Origin: Durusdinium trenchii
Taxonomy: Eukaryota; Sar; Dinophyceae; Suessiales; Symbiodiniaceae
Assembly (NCBI GenBank): GCA_963970005.1
Contig: CAXAMN010018779.1
Coordinates: 3,185 to 67,184 of the forward strand
DNA length: 64,000 nt
Reading direction: 5' to 3'
Every line of letters begins with the position of its first letter. Within the stretch, counting starts at the first letter, position 1. Below are positions 11,501-19,395 of this stretch, one piece after another. A program made the position numbers and the translations under genes. The notes below the pieces were generated by a model. The model was not told the DNA's origin and ran no database searches. It worked only from the letters and a program-made list of their open reading frames with translations.

Positions 11501-14500
11501 GAGAGGAGAAGCTGAAAACCAGAAAGATCCCGATGACACGAGACCAAGCCTCGATGGAACCAATAGAAGAGATGCCATCACAGTCACAAATCCGCTCAGC
11601 CCAAAAGGTGGTGGGTGAACTCTTGTGGCTGGTCACCAGGACACGGCCAGATCTGATGTTCTCAGTGTCCAGAATGGGAGCCAACATCCTGAGAAGTCCA
11701 CAAGCTGTCACTGAAGCAGGAATCCAAGCCAAAGGATATCTACTGGGAACGAAGACCCTCGGTCTCAAGTATCTCTTAAGAGAAGATGAAGATCTGGTGC
11801 TCAACGTCTTCACTGACGCATCATATGCTCCAAATGCCGAGGAATCCCATGGATGCTGCATTGTGGTGGTGGGCTCATGCCCCATTTTCTGGAAATCAGG
11901 TCGCCAAAGTACAGTAACACTGTCCACAGCTGAAGCCGAACTCACTGAAGTGGTTGAAGGTATGGTTGCCGGGGAGTCAATCTCGGTGATCCTCGACGAA
12001 CTGGTGGGAAGGCTTCCAAGAATGGCCTGGACCGACAGCCAGTCAGGTCTCTCAATCCTGACGTCAGAAGGAGGGTCATGGAGGACACGACACCTTCGTC
12101 TTCGCTCAGCCTACACTCGCCAATGCCTTCAAGAGGGATTGTGGGGAATAGCTCACGTTCCAGGCGAGGACATGCTGGCAGACATCGGGACGAAACCTCT
12201 CACGGGACCCCGATTAGAAGACCTTAAAAAGAAGATGAACATGGCCAAGACGATGAAAGAAGAAGAAAAGAAGGAAGAGAAGGATGTGAAGCCAAGTGAA
12301 GAAAAGAAGAAAGGGGAAGGAGAATGTGGAAGAGAAGTTGAAGAAGAAACACAAATGAAGAAGGCCAAGACAGCTGCGATTTTGCGAGTGCTTCTCATTG
12401 CAGCGTCCCTCACGGCCACCAAAGCACAAGGAGAAGATGAAAAGGATGAAGGAGATATAGGAATTTCCTTTGAAATGATGGTGATGATCTACACCATTGG
12501 CGTGAGCCTCATCACGATGATCATCAGGTGGGTTGCGAAGGAAGGAGTACCGGGCCTGTGGTACCCTTCAAGGGGAAGATCCACACACCCAAGAAGTCTT
12601 CCCGCAACCCCACCAAAGACACCAAGAAAATGAAGGCCATGAAGGTCAAGGAAGGAACGAAAGAAGAGAGGGAAGAAGAAGAACACTGGGATCCTCCACG
12701 GACACCGGTGGTCCCAAGACCAAGTGGGCTACCTCAAGAGATTCCAGTCACCCCTCCAGTCACGGTGAATAAGATATCTTCCCAAAAGTCGGGAAAGAAA
12801 AGGGACACCGTCGTCACACGGTGGGTGGAACACCGTACAAGGTGCCTGATGACTGGGTACCACCACAAGACTGGATGGAACTTTCCAAAGGAAGGAAAAC
12901 AGAGGAAGAAGACACTGATGAAAAAGAAGAAAGAAAGAAGGCTTTGAACTTCCGAAGAAGACTCCAGGAACTGGAGGATGAGGAGGAAAGAAACCCAACA
13001 GCATCCAGCTCAACACCAGCTGGAACCCAAGAAAGCACACAGGTGGCTGCACCAAAAGCAGCGCAAAGGGTGCCTTTCATCACACCCACGATGTACGTGC
13101 CTCCGATCCTAACGACCAGGTTCGGAAAGGCATTCCACTGCAAGGAAACTTGCGACTATCTAGTCGCTCCCCGGACAGGTGCAGTCAAAAAGTCACCATG
13201 GTGTCCAGACTGCACCCGAAGCATTGGAAGGAGGACGAATTGGAACATGTGGTCCAATTCCTGGCGCGGTGAAATCCATCCAAACAAAGCCTGCAAGAGG
13301 CTTCGCTCGGAGCCGCTGCTGCGATACACCCCGTGCACTCGCTGCACACCTTATGATGGATGAAAGAAAAAGAAGAGGTGGCTTGAGCCTAGGAGGCTCA
13401 GATTTTGAATGAAAAGAAAGTTGAGAGGAAGTTCTCTGGAATCATCAGGGACTGACGACCTGATGAAGGGGGAGTGTTGAAGGATGACACGCACACATCG
13501 AGAAGCGTTTCATGAAGACACAAACCATACTCAAGGCCACGAGCTGCCTTTTGTTCAAAAGCCAAAAAAAGCTTGGCAGCTGGGAGGGACGGTCGGTTCG
13601 CGCCATTTCGCTCGCCGTTCTTGCTGGATTGAAGTTGAAGTTTTTTAGGAAAGAAGAAGGGTCCTGACACCGTTTGGTCAGGTACAAACCAAATCCTGCT
13701 CCTCTTACAAACATCTACAAGGCAAGAAATTCATCGTAAAGGAGTTCGTTGGTGATCATCAGAGTCTTTTGGCATCCAGGCCTAAATCCGCCCGCACCGA
13801 AGGTGCAAAGGTGTGACTCTGCGCGAATCGCTATTTAGCTTTAGCTAGGGGTGGCTCATTTTCGTTTGGGATCGAACACGCATATTCTGCATCATGAGCT
13901 GCGTTTGGGAGAGGAGTGGGGTTGGGAGAAATCATTGGAAAAACATTGAAAAAACACATGGTTTTCACATATCATCTGTGTGACCATATTTCTCATTGTC
14001 GTATCATTTGTGTCACGAGGTCCATGAAAGGCAAACAAACGACTCCTCTCAAGAGTTTATATCCTGAAAAGATAATTCATGATTGCATCATTTGCATCAG
14101 CTGGTGACAACTGTACAGTTTATTACGGTTGCATATGCGTCAACTGGTTGCAAGCGTATAGTTTATTGCACGGAATGCCTGCAAATTACTGCAATTTGGA
14201 CCGCCAGAAAATGTACAATTTCAAGGGGTCAAAACAATTTAATCCAATCCAATAAGGTTAAGAATTTGTAAAGGGGTCCAAATATAGAGTGATTGCAAAC
14301 ACTTCTCCAGGTTTCTTCATAAAGTAATATATATATATATTATATTGTTGATCCACTTCATGCTGCGTTCATCTCCAAGTTTTGTCGATCATGCACATTC
14401 TAGAGTCTGTAAAGTTTTTTGTACATTAACACTCGTTCCGACCCCCTTGAATGTACAATTTCAAGAGGGTCGAAACATCGATGAGATCCAACAATGCTTG

Positions 14501-15299
14501 CAAAGTGCAGGTAAGACATGACCAAACAATTTATCAAAGGGTCCAAACATAGAGTGATTATAGATGGTTATAGATACTTCTTTTATCTTCTTTTTCCTTC
14601 TCTCTGGAAGCCACTGGTGCGGGCGGTTGTGTCGCGAAGCGACCTGAATACCTCTAAGACTCTAGTCAAGTCTAATGAGTCTAATGGAATGCAAATCAAG
14701 GTCTTACGTGGTCGGGTACTGGAGTGCTGATAAGGGAATTGCCCAAGCAGTTTCTTGGAAAAAACTTCAACACCCGAACAATTCCGTAATGGCCCGTAAC
14801 GGCCATCTGGACCTTCTTCACAGTCTGGGAGCCAATGTAACTGCCCATGGAGGCCCGTGAGTCCACTGCAATGATGATGCCACCTTGGAACCTGAGACAT
14901 GAAAGTCACGAAACTGAGCTTCAAGTCGCCCAACCCCTCTCCCAAAAGAATCCCCTCAGAGCTGTCAGCGGAGGTTGCTCAAAAGAACGTGTCTTCCATT
15001 CCAGCACCCGAATCAATCTCTCCAAGCTCCCAGGCACAAAGCCCAAGGTGGTGGTGCCTTTCATGAAATCCATGAGCTTGGGCGCCTGAATGTCTCAGTG
15101 AAGTCTACACATCTGGTCCAAGGATCTCAGAACTCAAAGTGCTGAACAAAAGAAGGACCTTTGAATAGGACCCTCACCTCACCTTCTTTATGTCTTCTTT
15201 TTTGCCATCATCCTTTGCCACCTGCACAGCCTCCAATTCGGCCTCGCCGGACTTCTTGATGTCCAGGCAGAAGGACTTGGGATTGGCCACCGGAGCCAT
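2528..15299 (-). CDS. 20S proteasome subunit beta type-5, 11 exons
   Basis: Chymotrypsin-like catalytic subunit of the 20S proteasome core. Exons, 5' to 3': 15299-15183, 15085-15036, 14891-14813, 5023-4959, 4609-4555, 4311-4259, 3987-3933, 3777-3718, 3209-3138, 2792-2712, 2590-2528 (TGA). They join in phase to 750 nt, 249 aa. A 49-residue propeptide ends in KG before the catalytic Thr (TTTLGF). Asp17 (AVDSRA), Lys33 (QTVKK), GSGS and the RDGASGG Asp and Ser are all present. Every acceptor is AG before G. Donors are GT (introns 1, 3, 6, 10), GC (2, 4, 7, 8, 9) and GA (5). The exon 4 end is least certain: the GC donor giving AADGSSGFWER was chosen because its phase fits. Intron 3 holds a copia element in antisense; intron 9 holds two CTACTAGCGATGGCC repeat copies. 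The start is the first ATG of exon 1. Identity is by recalled family sequence. Confidence 0.93.
5236..5446 (+). repeat. 5' LTR of copia A
   Basis: Starts TGTTGAAGGATGACAC and ends TTTGGTCA. It matches the 3' LTR throughout except for one shorter A run, one shorter T run and an extra GACACCG near its end. The GGTAC target duplication abuts its first base. Confidence 0.95.
5447..5460 (+). promoter_or_regulatory. Primer binding site matching an initiator tRNA-Met anticodon arm
   Basis: GGTTATGAGCCCA directly follows the LTR. Its complement, TGGGCTCATAACC, is the anticodon stem-loop of an initiator-type tRNA-Met (CAU anticodon) and not the 3' CCA end. Drosophila copia is known to prime with a half-molecule of tRNA-iMet cut in that loop, so the same priming is inferred here. 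Confidence 0.75.
5486..6727 (+). CDS. Copia A ORF1: coiled-coil protein upstream of gag
   Basis: 413-aa frame beginning about 25 bp after the primer site. The N-terminal half is charged and Pro/Thr-rich. Residues about 220-320 are strongly heptad-like and rich in E, K, R, Q and L (for example [16 protein letters not shown]), indicating a coiled coil. No known gag or enzyme domain is visible. The last 75 residues overlap ORF2 in another frame and turn very basic, so the real product may end or shift near 6498. A role in particle assembly is inferred from position only. Confidence 0.6.
   Translation: MSLQQHRRRKATQEELRQGQKEMEAAQKRLEREARESGELPIEDERKEKANGSGKREGGLELQSIAETAQGTPSTSVPAPNEDSRTRASESSKTPQTTGRTPQQTARTPQPQDQRKMAPAEGGEAEVRTPAERKTMEASTKKEEVEGKGNGGKRVDQDLEEDTTEPLVVSMSTPPDPQLPLFTREQLQGLHHMYEQAPALYPQFQTPYSVARPSFLEKEEPEGIRRWRMEEREEELKNFEERMRFERTEKEELSRQLQYLMVENQKLRTQAASAMTSEKKKEESEWLRTRHLQQVIEENRQLKGNLKKLSSQLEAKEEEGFFATPNESLGVEEEEINHGPHDHERRSTRRVNREGQWGTQEGTVFIRCTPSTNRGCDPPTAPRNARHPEEDRQKHRKRRWREGRKPRSGSKRS
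6498..8528 (+). CDS. Copia A ORF2: gag with CCCH and CCHC zinc motifs, plus protease
   Basis: 676-aa frame, one step (+1) from ORF1. Residues 75-305 form a copia-type capsid region (start [12 protein letters not shown], then a Trp-rich stretch [12 protein letters not shown]). A CCCH zinc finger uses C345, C354, C360 and H364. A retroviral zinc knuckle uses C373, C376, H381 and C386 ([14 protein letters not shown]). The aspartic protease active site is DSGATH at 494-499. The frame ends 155 bp inside ORF3. ATG 6498 is followed by two more in-frame ATGs. The extra CCCH finger beside the knuckle is unusual for copia gag. Confidence 0.85.
   Translation: MVPMTMNEEAREGSTGKGNGGRKKEQSSSDALPPQTVDVILRLLQGMQDIQKKIVKNTGKEDGEREGSPEVVQRGVELPKLPEWSPETGPIDFSDWLLVIQPLMGDLSSSSEEWWQVVVDTAKAWYVSHMGKTPLDRLQHHPVPPPLLVQKKWQRLERRASSLLLAAIPEGLREEVVSSRSLTTLGILTKGMTQYQPGGLAEKSAILAALESPQEAQTIAGGVTTLRRWLRWKRRAEELGVSIPDATILVKGLGRLMKKLSATHSDLNFRLQLTRNQLMVDTIPTQESVTKYSHHLLAELETMGHQAKKKEVTTEPPKLKKFEEQSKDQGTKDYKEVGNKEKSKCRFYLSDNGCRRGKGCSYSHDQRDEKRRCWNCGGTDHMAPACTRPKEGKENPKPKLAKAEKGKDVKEEAKEQEEASGSMQPSVKDLLEEANKMLKSLNSSPSSSTSSPTAQEGEEREEVMERLQKQLNALRQKAFRLMRLKKGERAGLLDSGATHPLRPIKRGENKELYEKVQVALADGQTTWLPITPGGVMITEDQDIEPIIPMGQLTKQLDCKVNWSRGSLEVIHPVHGKLPVEDCEGCPQVPKKVAIQLIDELEQVKKGMKFKEVEEFEKEVKWLKELVEKHPVLASLPENIKKELVVMPSEGCQLPANRRKKEKNEKRWIHCSPVRRS
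8374..12633 (+). CDS. Copia A ORF3: methyltransferase-like segment, integrase, reverse transcriptase, RNase H
   Basis: 1419-aa frame, +1 relative to ORF2. Real coding probably begins near residue 38 (MKRDGF), where ORF2 gives out. Residues 42-192 carry [26 protein letters not shown] and SIEQPAS, laid out like cytosine-C5 methyltransferase motifs but without a clear PCQ. The integrase zinc motif is H299, H304, C311, C314. The catalytic core shows [18 protein letters not shown] and NGRAEST (D, D, E), split by an acidic insert. Reverse transcriptase shows [11 protein letters not shown] and TYVDDLF; RNase H shows FTDASYA, TAEAEL and WTDSQS. The last ~75 residues add two hydrophobic segments. No internal stops, so the enzyme set may be functional. 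Confidence 0.93.
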   Translation: MRSTRCWHRSQKTSKRSWSSCPQKDASFQQIEEKRKRMKRDGFIVHLYAGPEEGFTLSRAWQQIGGKEVELLEIDAQRGPEHDMLKSNGAYPALLKAVLSGQVRGLVGGPNCRTRSVLRHFPVPGPDPPRPIRRWGGEEFGIEEATQEEKQKLWEDDVLLWRMVFLGMVASHLRKARREPDPFIFSIEQPASPKEYKPEVVSFWDTSQWASLKEEFEWEETTFSQRPLGGAATKPTTFGGNLQLAPEDHVLKSMDDRQVTHSWQLARWPPGLMNMVATALLTQAFHQQPKLKALSWEEHLAFGHTPSRRDCRICQENMQQCNPHRRVQHPLAGVLSLDTAGPLTPATDQGGQLSRYFLAGAFTWAVPTGSKRITEEEPEEEGDEELPMIEAEREEEEDKEKDEEPGEVQEDREISEGHRETISDAEEREGREVGHLQEELSPGGDEAIPMKGSKPPKDFEIKTFHLALPMLTKKSLEVTKATMEMVLRLRMDGYTVSRIHSDQGHEFSGQFAAYCRKRGIMLTKTAGDEPQANGRAESTVKRVKTMVRKALHQAEKDARWWPWATRYINEILRCHRMNEVPSFPMFMEKILVRKRRWQRDELGPTMEEVSYLGPSTENHGHWIVKEGERPRLTRCVMKKVDQRPTEGQWIALERELLDGLTLRRRVRGKTTIKKIQKEVESEEEKEKKERMRIKRVVGEEMLKIHEDDPDLAVCSILILGKLKKILEEGVEEEEEILQTKIVSPKEVAKEWKKWLPSAEDEVHSLLTEKQALLPLAAQKVTDFMEEAKRRGVKVELIPSKLVFARKPGKNGGKLKVRWVICGNFESKQPEETNYSGGADASAFRIMILLAARHQWEGTSLDVKTAFLNAEMTFKDDEHLMLVLPPTFFVERGFMEKDTYYLPQKAVYGLRRSPRLWGEHRDEAMRKFEIKVQEEGKEKKMKLKALDSEPNLWKVVFEEDESEEMKGLVMTYVDDLFIVGPQEITEAIREHVQKTWTTSSPQNVSEVPIKFLGMEVSKEWDHQAERFAWFISQSSYVEDLLSTGEEKLKTRKIPMTRDQASMEPIEEMPSQSQIRSAQKVVGELLWLVTRTRPDLMFSVSRMGANILRSPQAVTEAGIQAKGYLLGTKTLGLKYLLREDEDLVLNVFTDASYAPNAEESHGCCIVVVGSCPIFWKSGRQSTVTLSTAEAELTEVVEGMVAGESISVILDELVGRLPRMAWTDSQSGLSILTSEGGSWRTRHLRLRSAYTRQCLQEGLWGIAHVPGEDMLADIGTKPLTGPRLEDLKKKMNMAKTMKEEEKKEEKDVKPSEEKKKGEGECGREVEEETQMKKAKTAAILRVLLIAASLTATKAQGEDEKDEGDIGISFEMMVMIYTIGVSLITMIIRWVAKEGVPGLWYPSRGRSTHPRSLPATPPKTPRK
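12528..12947 (+). CDS. Copia A linker ORF after pol (frame 3)
   Basis: 139-aa Lys/Pro/Thr-rich frame ([19 protein letters not shown]) overlapping the end of ORF3 and the start of the zinc-type ORF. It fills the gap between those two frames, so it may be translated as a link by frameshift or splicing. No domain is recognised. Confidence 0.4.
   Translation: MGCEGRSTGPVVPFKGKIHTPKKSSRNPTKDTKKMKAMKVKEGTKEEREEEEHWDPPRTPVVPRPSGLPQEIPVTPPVTVNKISSQKSGKKRDTVVTRWVEHRTRCLMTGYHHKTGWNFPKEGKQRKKTLMKKKKERRL
12821..13363 (+). CDS. Copia A terminal ORF with paired His/Cys motifs
   Basis: 180-aa frame between pol and the 3' LTR. The first half is a charged helix (residues about 30-60). The second half has two tandem blocks of similar shape: [14 protein letters not shown] ending WCPDC, then [12 protein letters not shown] ending PCTRC. 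Each is H-x(n)-C ... C-x2-C, the pattern of small Ada-like metal-binding modules. The first usable ATG is taken as start; the frame may be reached from ORF3 or the linker ORF. Function unknown; nucleic-acid or metal binding is a guess from the motif. Confidence 0.55.
   Translation: MGGTPYKVPDDWVPPQDWMELSKGRKTEEEDTDEKEERKKALNFRRRLQELEDEEERNPTASSSTPAGTQESTQVAAPKAAQRVPFITPTMYVPPILTTRFGKAFHCKETCDYLVAPRTGAVKKSPWCPDCTRSIGRRTNWNMWSNSWRGEIHPNKACKRLRSEPLLRYTPCTRCTPYDG
13465..13474 (+). promoter_or_regulatory. Polypurine tract of copia A
   Basis: GAAGGGGGAG ends at the base before the TG of the 3' LTR, the standard position for the plus-strand DNA primer of an LTR element. Confidence 0.8.
13475..13680 (+). 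repeat. 3' LTR of copia A
   Basis: 206 bp, TGTTGAAGG...TTTGGTCA, followed at once by the GGTAC target duplication (13681-13685). It lacks the extra GACACCG of the 5' copy. Confidence 0.95.
13686..14812. other. Rest of beta-5 intron 3
   Basis: Intron sequence between the copia element and exon 3. A short (AT)n tract lies near 14328-14345. Two related stretches around CAATTTCAAGRGGTC (near 14215 and 14456) hint at a local repeat. No coding support. Confidence 0.5.
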
Positions 15300-16359
15300 G
15301 GCAAACCTCAGAGCTCGCCACATCGGATCGAAGCGATGATGAGCATTGATGAGCTGTGAACAAACCTGGAAAAAGACTTACACATCGCATTCGATCACAA
15401 TTCCAAGCTCTCATTGGCCAGCGCAAGGTGATACCAATATGGAAAGAGATGGAGTGAGTACAGTGTACTACCTGGACTACCTGAGTTTGTAGAAAGATGC
15501 ATTGCCTGTGAAGCATTGCTGAGAAGTGCAACCTCAATCTGATAGGTGGCAGCACATGTCATGGTGAATGCTGGTGGTTGCAAGTGCAAGTATGCTTTGG
15601 AGAAGAATACAAATGGAACTTTGACTCTGCTCACACACACACACATCTTCGGTTGGAAAACTAAACAAATGTTGCTCATTCAATCCGTGGAATCCATGGT
15701 TTAAGGTTTGTGGTGCCCATGTACGACGCCTGCTGTCACAACCATGACTTTGAGGCATCCAACACTGGTGTGGAATTCAATGATGTGAGAAATGAGCTGG
15801 ACTGAGCTGTTGCTTTCATAAAGAGCATCATATCATATGTCATATGGCTTGGCTGCCCTTGTGGCTAAAATGGGAAGGAGCCTTCAATCCACAATGGCGC
15901 ACTTTCTAAGCAGCTTGAGCGCACTAAGACAGATTGGCACAGTCGAAAAACTACACACATTTCTGGTGGCGTTCGACAGGCAACTCACTACTGATCAACC
16001 AGGAAGAAAGTGTGGTTGATCTATCCGAGCAAGTGATCCCTCTTGCCCGGCAAATGTCACAATTCTGGTCTTGAAGCTGTCAGCTCACATATGCTTTTGT
16101 CCAGCCAAGCAGGATCACAAGCTTCGTCAATTTGGTGAGACCTAAAACTTGGCATTCGGCTCACCCTCCAAGTATCCAAGTGGGGATTGGGCGCATTCTG
16201 CACGGGGCTAATGGATGCTTCCTTGAAGAAGCGCTCGCACTAATGATTTGGTTCCTAAACAAAATGCTCTCGTTATTCTCACTCATAGGAAGGCTCTGGA
16301 AGTGCATGGATCGTGGATCCGCGGACATTGGAGGTTGGGCTACATCAGTGGGCAATCTT
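15300..16359. other. Region 5' of the beta-5 gene, no gene assigned
   Basis: This holds the upstream side of the beta-5 start codon and probably the 5' flank of the gene. An (AC)n run is at about 15633-15648. Dinoflagellate genes usually lack TATA boxes and none is claimed. Short open frames exist on both strands but none shows domain features. Confidence 0.4.
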
Positions 16360-16918
16360 TCATCTTCCGTGAGGGTGCCACTTCCCAGGCTGTGTCAAAG
16401 CTCCGCAGCAGGTCGCCAGTGTCCTTGGAGCGTCGTGCTCCCGGGAGGAAAACAAAGCATTTGTGCAGTAATTACTGTACACACAATGTCAATGTGCGGA
16501 TAAGGAATCTGATAAGGAAGCTTTCAACTACAAACCACACCTGTCGAATCGAATGCTCCGTAAAGTGCCCAGTGTACCCAAACTTACTTACTGGCGTGAC
16601 AAATATCCAGTTGAACAGCAAACTAACAAATGAACTGGCGCATTGTTTCACGGGGATGGACAGGGCCTTGTTTAAATGATCTGGTGATCTCATCTCATGT
16701 TGAAGGGCTTCCAAACTATAGTTTCCATTTCCCTTCAGCCAGGCATCCCCTTCCAAGCAAAGCTTGACACGGAACTGCACCTCACCGCGTCCGCCAGAAT
16801 CTATGAGCTGCATGCGGAAGTGCCGGCAACTGCAACACCCTGAAGGCATCGTGTCTGTCCAACAAGTCAATTATACAAAGGATTTCTCGTGGGCGGTGGT
16901 CAAGCCATGTCAAGCCTA
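16360..16918 (-). CDS. Probable exons of an unnamed minus-strand gene
   Basis: Two stretches look like real exons. One, about 16918-16787, follows an AG and reads WLDHRPREILCIIDLLDRHD..., ending at a GT donor (GTGAGG). Another, about 16450-16350, reads RRSKDTGDLLRSFDTAWEV. Composition and splice-like ends match the neighbouring genes, but I cannot join them or name the protein. Confidence 0.3.
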
Positions 16919-16920
16919 GT

Positions 16921-17466
16921 GTCTGACCCTTCATAAATCCCTGTTAAACTCAAGAGCGTCATCGATGTGCAGTGGTTTCGGGAGGTTTTGGTATTGGCTC
17001 ACCTCCCTGGCATTGATCTTATTTCGATGCAAGGGGTGGCTACCACATGTCGAGTCGCATCATCCTCATGTCAGTCGCTACCGGAAAGGAAGTTGCATCA
17101 CCCCAGCTTAGTTCGCATGTTGGTCGTTGGTTCCACTTTGTAATTGTAGCCAAAGCCCGCATTTACTATGCGGGTCCAATGAATTTGTCTAAGATCAAAG
17201 TACTCTTCGTCCAAACATCAAAACGCTTTGACCCAAGAGGCCAAAACGGCAAAATCATAATATGACCTTTTCGTCATGTTCCGTGAGGCTTACATCCAGG
17301 ATTTCAATACAAGAACAACTTTTAAAGATCTTTAACGCATTGTTTAAACAATTTCAGACATGTCTTTCTGCAAGGAAACCAATCATATCCTACACCTTTC
17401 TCCCAGGTGAAACAACATAATATACTGATACTAGTAGTGTAGCCATGTGGAGAAGCCCGCACCGAG
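16921..17466. other. Intergenic, nothing recognised
   Basis: Stretch 3' of the J-domain gene. No repeat array, RNA gene or credible exon was seen. Confidence 0.4.
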
Positions 17467-18387
17467 TCAGTCTGTGATGGGTATTTCGAGCCAGCAGAAA
17501 TCTTTCGCTAGACATGCCCCATAGATATCAATCCAGGACTTGCCTGCCACTCGGTCCAAGTGTTCCTGAAATGAGGTCTGCAAGGCATCACAGCTTGAAA
17601 TCTGGAGGAGCTGCAAAAGACGAGAACCTCTATTGACTCTGCTTCTGGAAGAAGTGTAGTCTGCAACGAATGACAACTGGACACGCGCACCATCTCCAGG
17701 TCTACACCATTTCACATCCCTGACCTTTGGAACCCAAACTGCTCCCTCATGCGTAAAGCTCGCCAGAGTCGTCAAATCTGAGACCGTGGCCCGGAAGGGC
17801 GGCCCAAAGCCCTGTGGGTTCAGTTCTGCCGCCGTTGGCCGAGGATCGTGCACGCTTGGCCTGACTTCGCGCGTTTCGCACGTGGCACCAGCTTCAGCAT
17901 CGGGGCGGGGCTGCCGGTGGCCGTGCACCTCTGCATAGGTGGGCCGTGTGTCACGGTGAGTCGCGTAAGCAGGCTTGGGGAATGGATAGCCCGGATAGTT
18001 TGGGTAGCCAGCATAGCCGTGTGGAGGCTTTCGGCTCTCGGGCTTTGCATAATTCGCATATTCAGGAGATTTCTGGGTGTGGGGTGAAGATTGTGGAGGC
18101 TTAGGCGGCGAGGCCCGAGCCTTCTCAGCTTGTTGACTCTCAGCTTGTTGCCTTGCAGTTTGTTGCAGCTGAAAGTCATAGGCTTTCTTCTTCTCTTCAT
18201 CACCGAGGACCTCATATGCATCGGCTGCTTCTTGAAAGCGCCTTTTCGCCTCTGCGCCGGTGCCCGCCTTGTCCGGGTGCCAACGCAAGGCCTTCGCTCG
18301 GAAGGCCTTCCGAATATCGGCCGGTGAGCAGCCTTGCTCCAAGCCAAGGACCGCGTAATGGTCGAGGATGCCCTCGAAGTGCTCCAT
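17467..18387 (-). CDS. J-domain (DnaJ/Hsp40-like) protein, single exon
   Basis: 306-aa protein that would stimulate an Hsp70 partner. The J domain covers residues about 10-71 with the invariant HPD at 37-39 (ALRWHPDKAGTG) and a typical helix IV. A Gln/Ala-rich helix follows, then a Tyr/Pro/Lys-rich segment (about 95-155) with NYPGYPFPKP-type repeats, then about 110 residues I do not recognise. There is no Gly/Phe-rich region or CxxCxGxG zinc repeat, so it is a class III J protein. The ATG at 18387 is used; the TTG one codon upstream is not needed. It is intronless, unlike the neighbouring beta-5 gene. No signal peptide or membrane segment is seen. Confidence 0.88.
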   Translation of the reverse strand: MEHFEGILDHYAVLGLEQGCSPADIRKAFRAKALRWHPDKAGTGAEAKRRFQEAADAYEVLGDEEKKKAYDFQLQQTARQQAESQQAEKARASPPKPPQSSPHTQKSPEYANYAKPESRKPPHGYAGYPNYPGYPFPKPAYATHRDTRPTYAEVHGHRQPRPDAEAGATCETREVRPSVHDPRPTAAELNPQGFGPPFRATVSDLTTLASFTHEGAVWVPKVRDVKWCRPGDGARVQLSFVADYTSSRSRVNRGSRLLQLLQISSCDALQTSFQEHLDRVAGKSWIDIYGACLAKDFCWLEIPITD

Positions 18388-18629
18388 CAAACGCCTTCAC
18401 CTTCGTACCGTCGTTGCAACGGCCCATGATAGGCGAGATTTTGATATTTCAAGAGCCAACGCTGCGAGCCAAGATGGAAAGAGACGGTATAGATATGCAT
18501 CGATTGAATGCACATATCACCACAGAATGCGTAAGTTTGGAGTCAATTGCACAGCTTGATGCCCGCTATCCAGCAGCCTTGCTTCGGGCATCATATTGCA
18601 GTTCTCTCCAATTCACCCAAACTACTAGG

Positions 18630-18735
18630 AACAAGAAGCTACTAGGGGCAAAGGGCATCGCTACTAGGAGCAAGGACGCTACTAGGGGCTCCTGGCCTTA
18701 CTACTAGGAGCAAGGACGCTACTAGGTGCTCGGGG
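18630..18735. repeat. CTACTAGG dispersed repeat cluster
   Basis: About two and a half copies of the CTAGTAG-family unit (ACTAGGAGCAAGGACGC, then ACTAGGGGCTCCTGGCC), in reverse orientation to the 23.4-kb and 58-kb arrays. Confidence 0.85.
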
Positions 18736-19026
18736 AGTCCCATCAATCCTGCTTATGACTAAGCTTGCGAACGCCTGCGGCTCGCATGCTCGCAGGTCGG
18801 CCAAGTTGAAATTATCTGCGCCGGTGCAAAACGCTCACAAACAGTCACAAATTATTGACCTGGCTGGGAGCTCTTTCCATTGGAGTGTGACAAAGGATTC
18901 TTGGCATGCAAAAGCTCAGTTCCACTTTTACACGCCGCAATGTAATACCGTACTGTGCACAAACAGAATCAATCCATTGCAAGAATATCCACGAGGCTGT
19001 TCTCCAATGGTCCAAAATCATCTGAC

Positions 19027-19193
19027 CCCCTGCCTTCATCATCTTGGTGATATCGGCTCTTGCTGAAGATGGAGGGGTCCTTGCAGACTGCGGCGCGGCT
19101 GGCATGCTGGACTTGACCAACAAGTTCAAGCCACTTTTCATCTTGAAGGTTTGTCGCTGTCTGTTTGTCCGCTGAACCATTGCTTGACATCAT
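19027..19193 (-). CDS. Possible first exon of an unnamed gene
   Basis: ATG at 19193 opens MMSSNGSADKQTATN..., then a helical stretch EKWLELVGQVQHASRAAV. A GC donor candidate (GATGAAG/GCAGGG) lies near 19027. Another frame here is equally protein-like, so support is weak. Confidence 0.22.
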
Positions 19194-19354
19194 TCAACAT
19201 ATATATATATATACAGAACATCTACAGCATACAGCAAATCCCATATTCAGCAAATACCCTAAAGTGTTGCACCGCAATTTGAGCTCTCCTCCATGAAGGA
19301 CATGTCTACTGCCGCCACGGCCATCTTGCCTGGGGATGGAGCCCGTGGTAGCTT

Positions 19355-19395
19355 TATTGCTCCTAGCAGTAAGGCCAGGAGCCCCTAGTAAGTAG
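19355..19395. repeat. Single CTAGTAG-family repeat copy
   Basis: Contains TTGCTCCTAGCAGTAAGGCCAG and AGCCCCTAGTAAG split across one unit; an isolated copy of the dispersed family. Confidence 0.75.

Larger units (their letters stand above)
5231..13685 (+). mobile_element. Ty1/copia-type LTR retrotransposon A, apparently full length
   Basis: Bounded by 5-bp target duplications GGTAC (5231-5235 and 13681-13685). LTRs of 211 and 206 bp start TG and end CA. A tRNA-like primer site follows the 5' LTR and a purine tract precedes the 3' LTR. Inside are a coiled-coil ORF, gag with two zinc motifs, protease, integrase, reverse transcriptase and RNase H, in that copia order, plus extra coding after RNase H. 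It sits inside intron 3 of the beta-5 gene on the opposite strand. The two LTRs differ by two homopolymer indels and one 7-bp GACACCG duplication, with no substitution seen, so insertion looks recent. Confidence 0.95.

Noticed and set aside
12370..12540. Envelope gene in copia A
   Set aside because: Two hydrophobic helices alone do not make an envelope protein; there is no signal peptide, cleavage site or ectodomain.
5231..13685. Copia A as cause of a broken proteasome gene
   Set aside because: The insertion lies within an intron and exons 3 and 4 join in phase across it, so no break in coding can be claimed.
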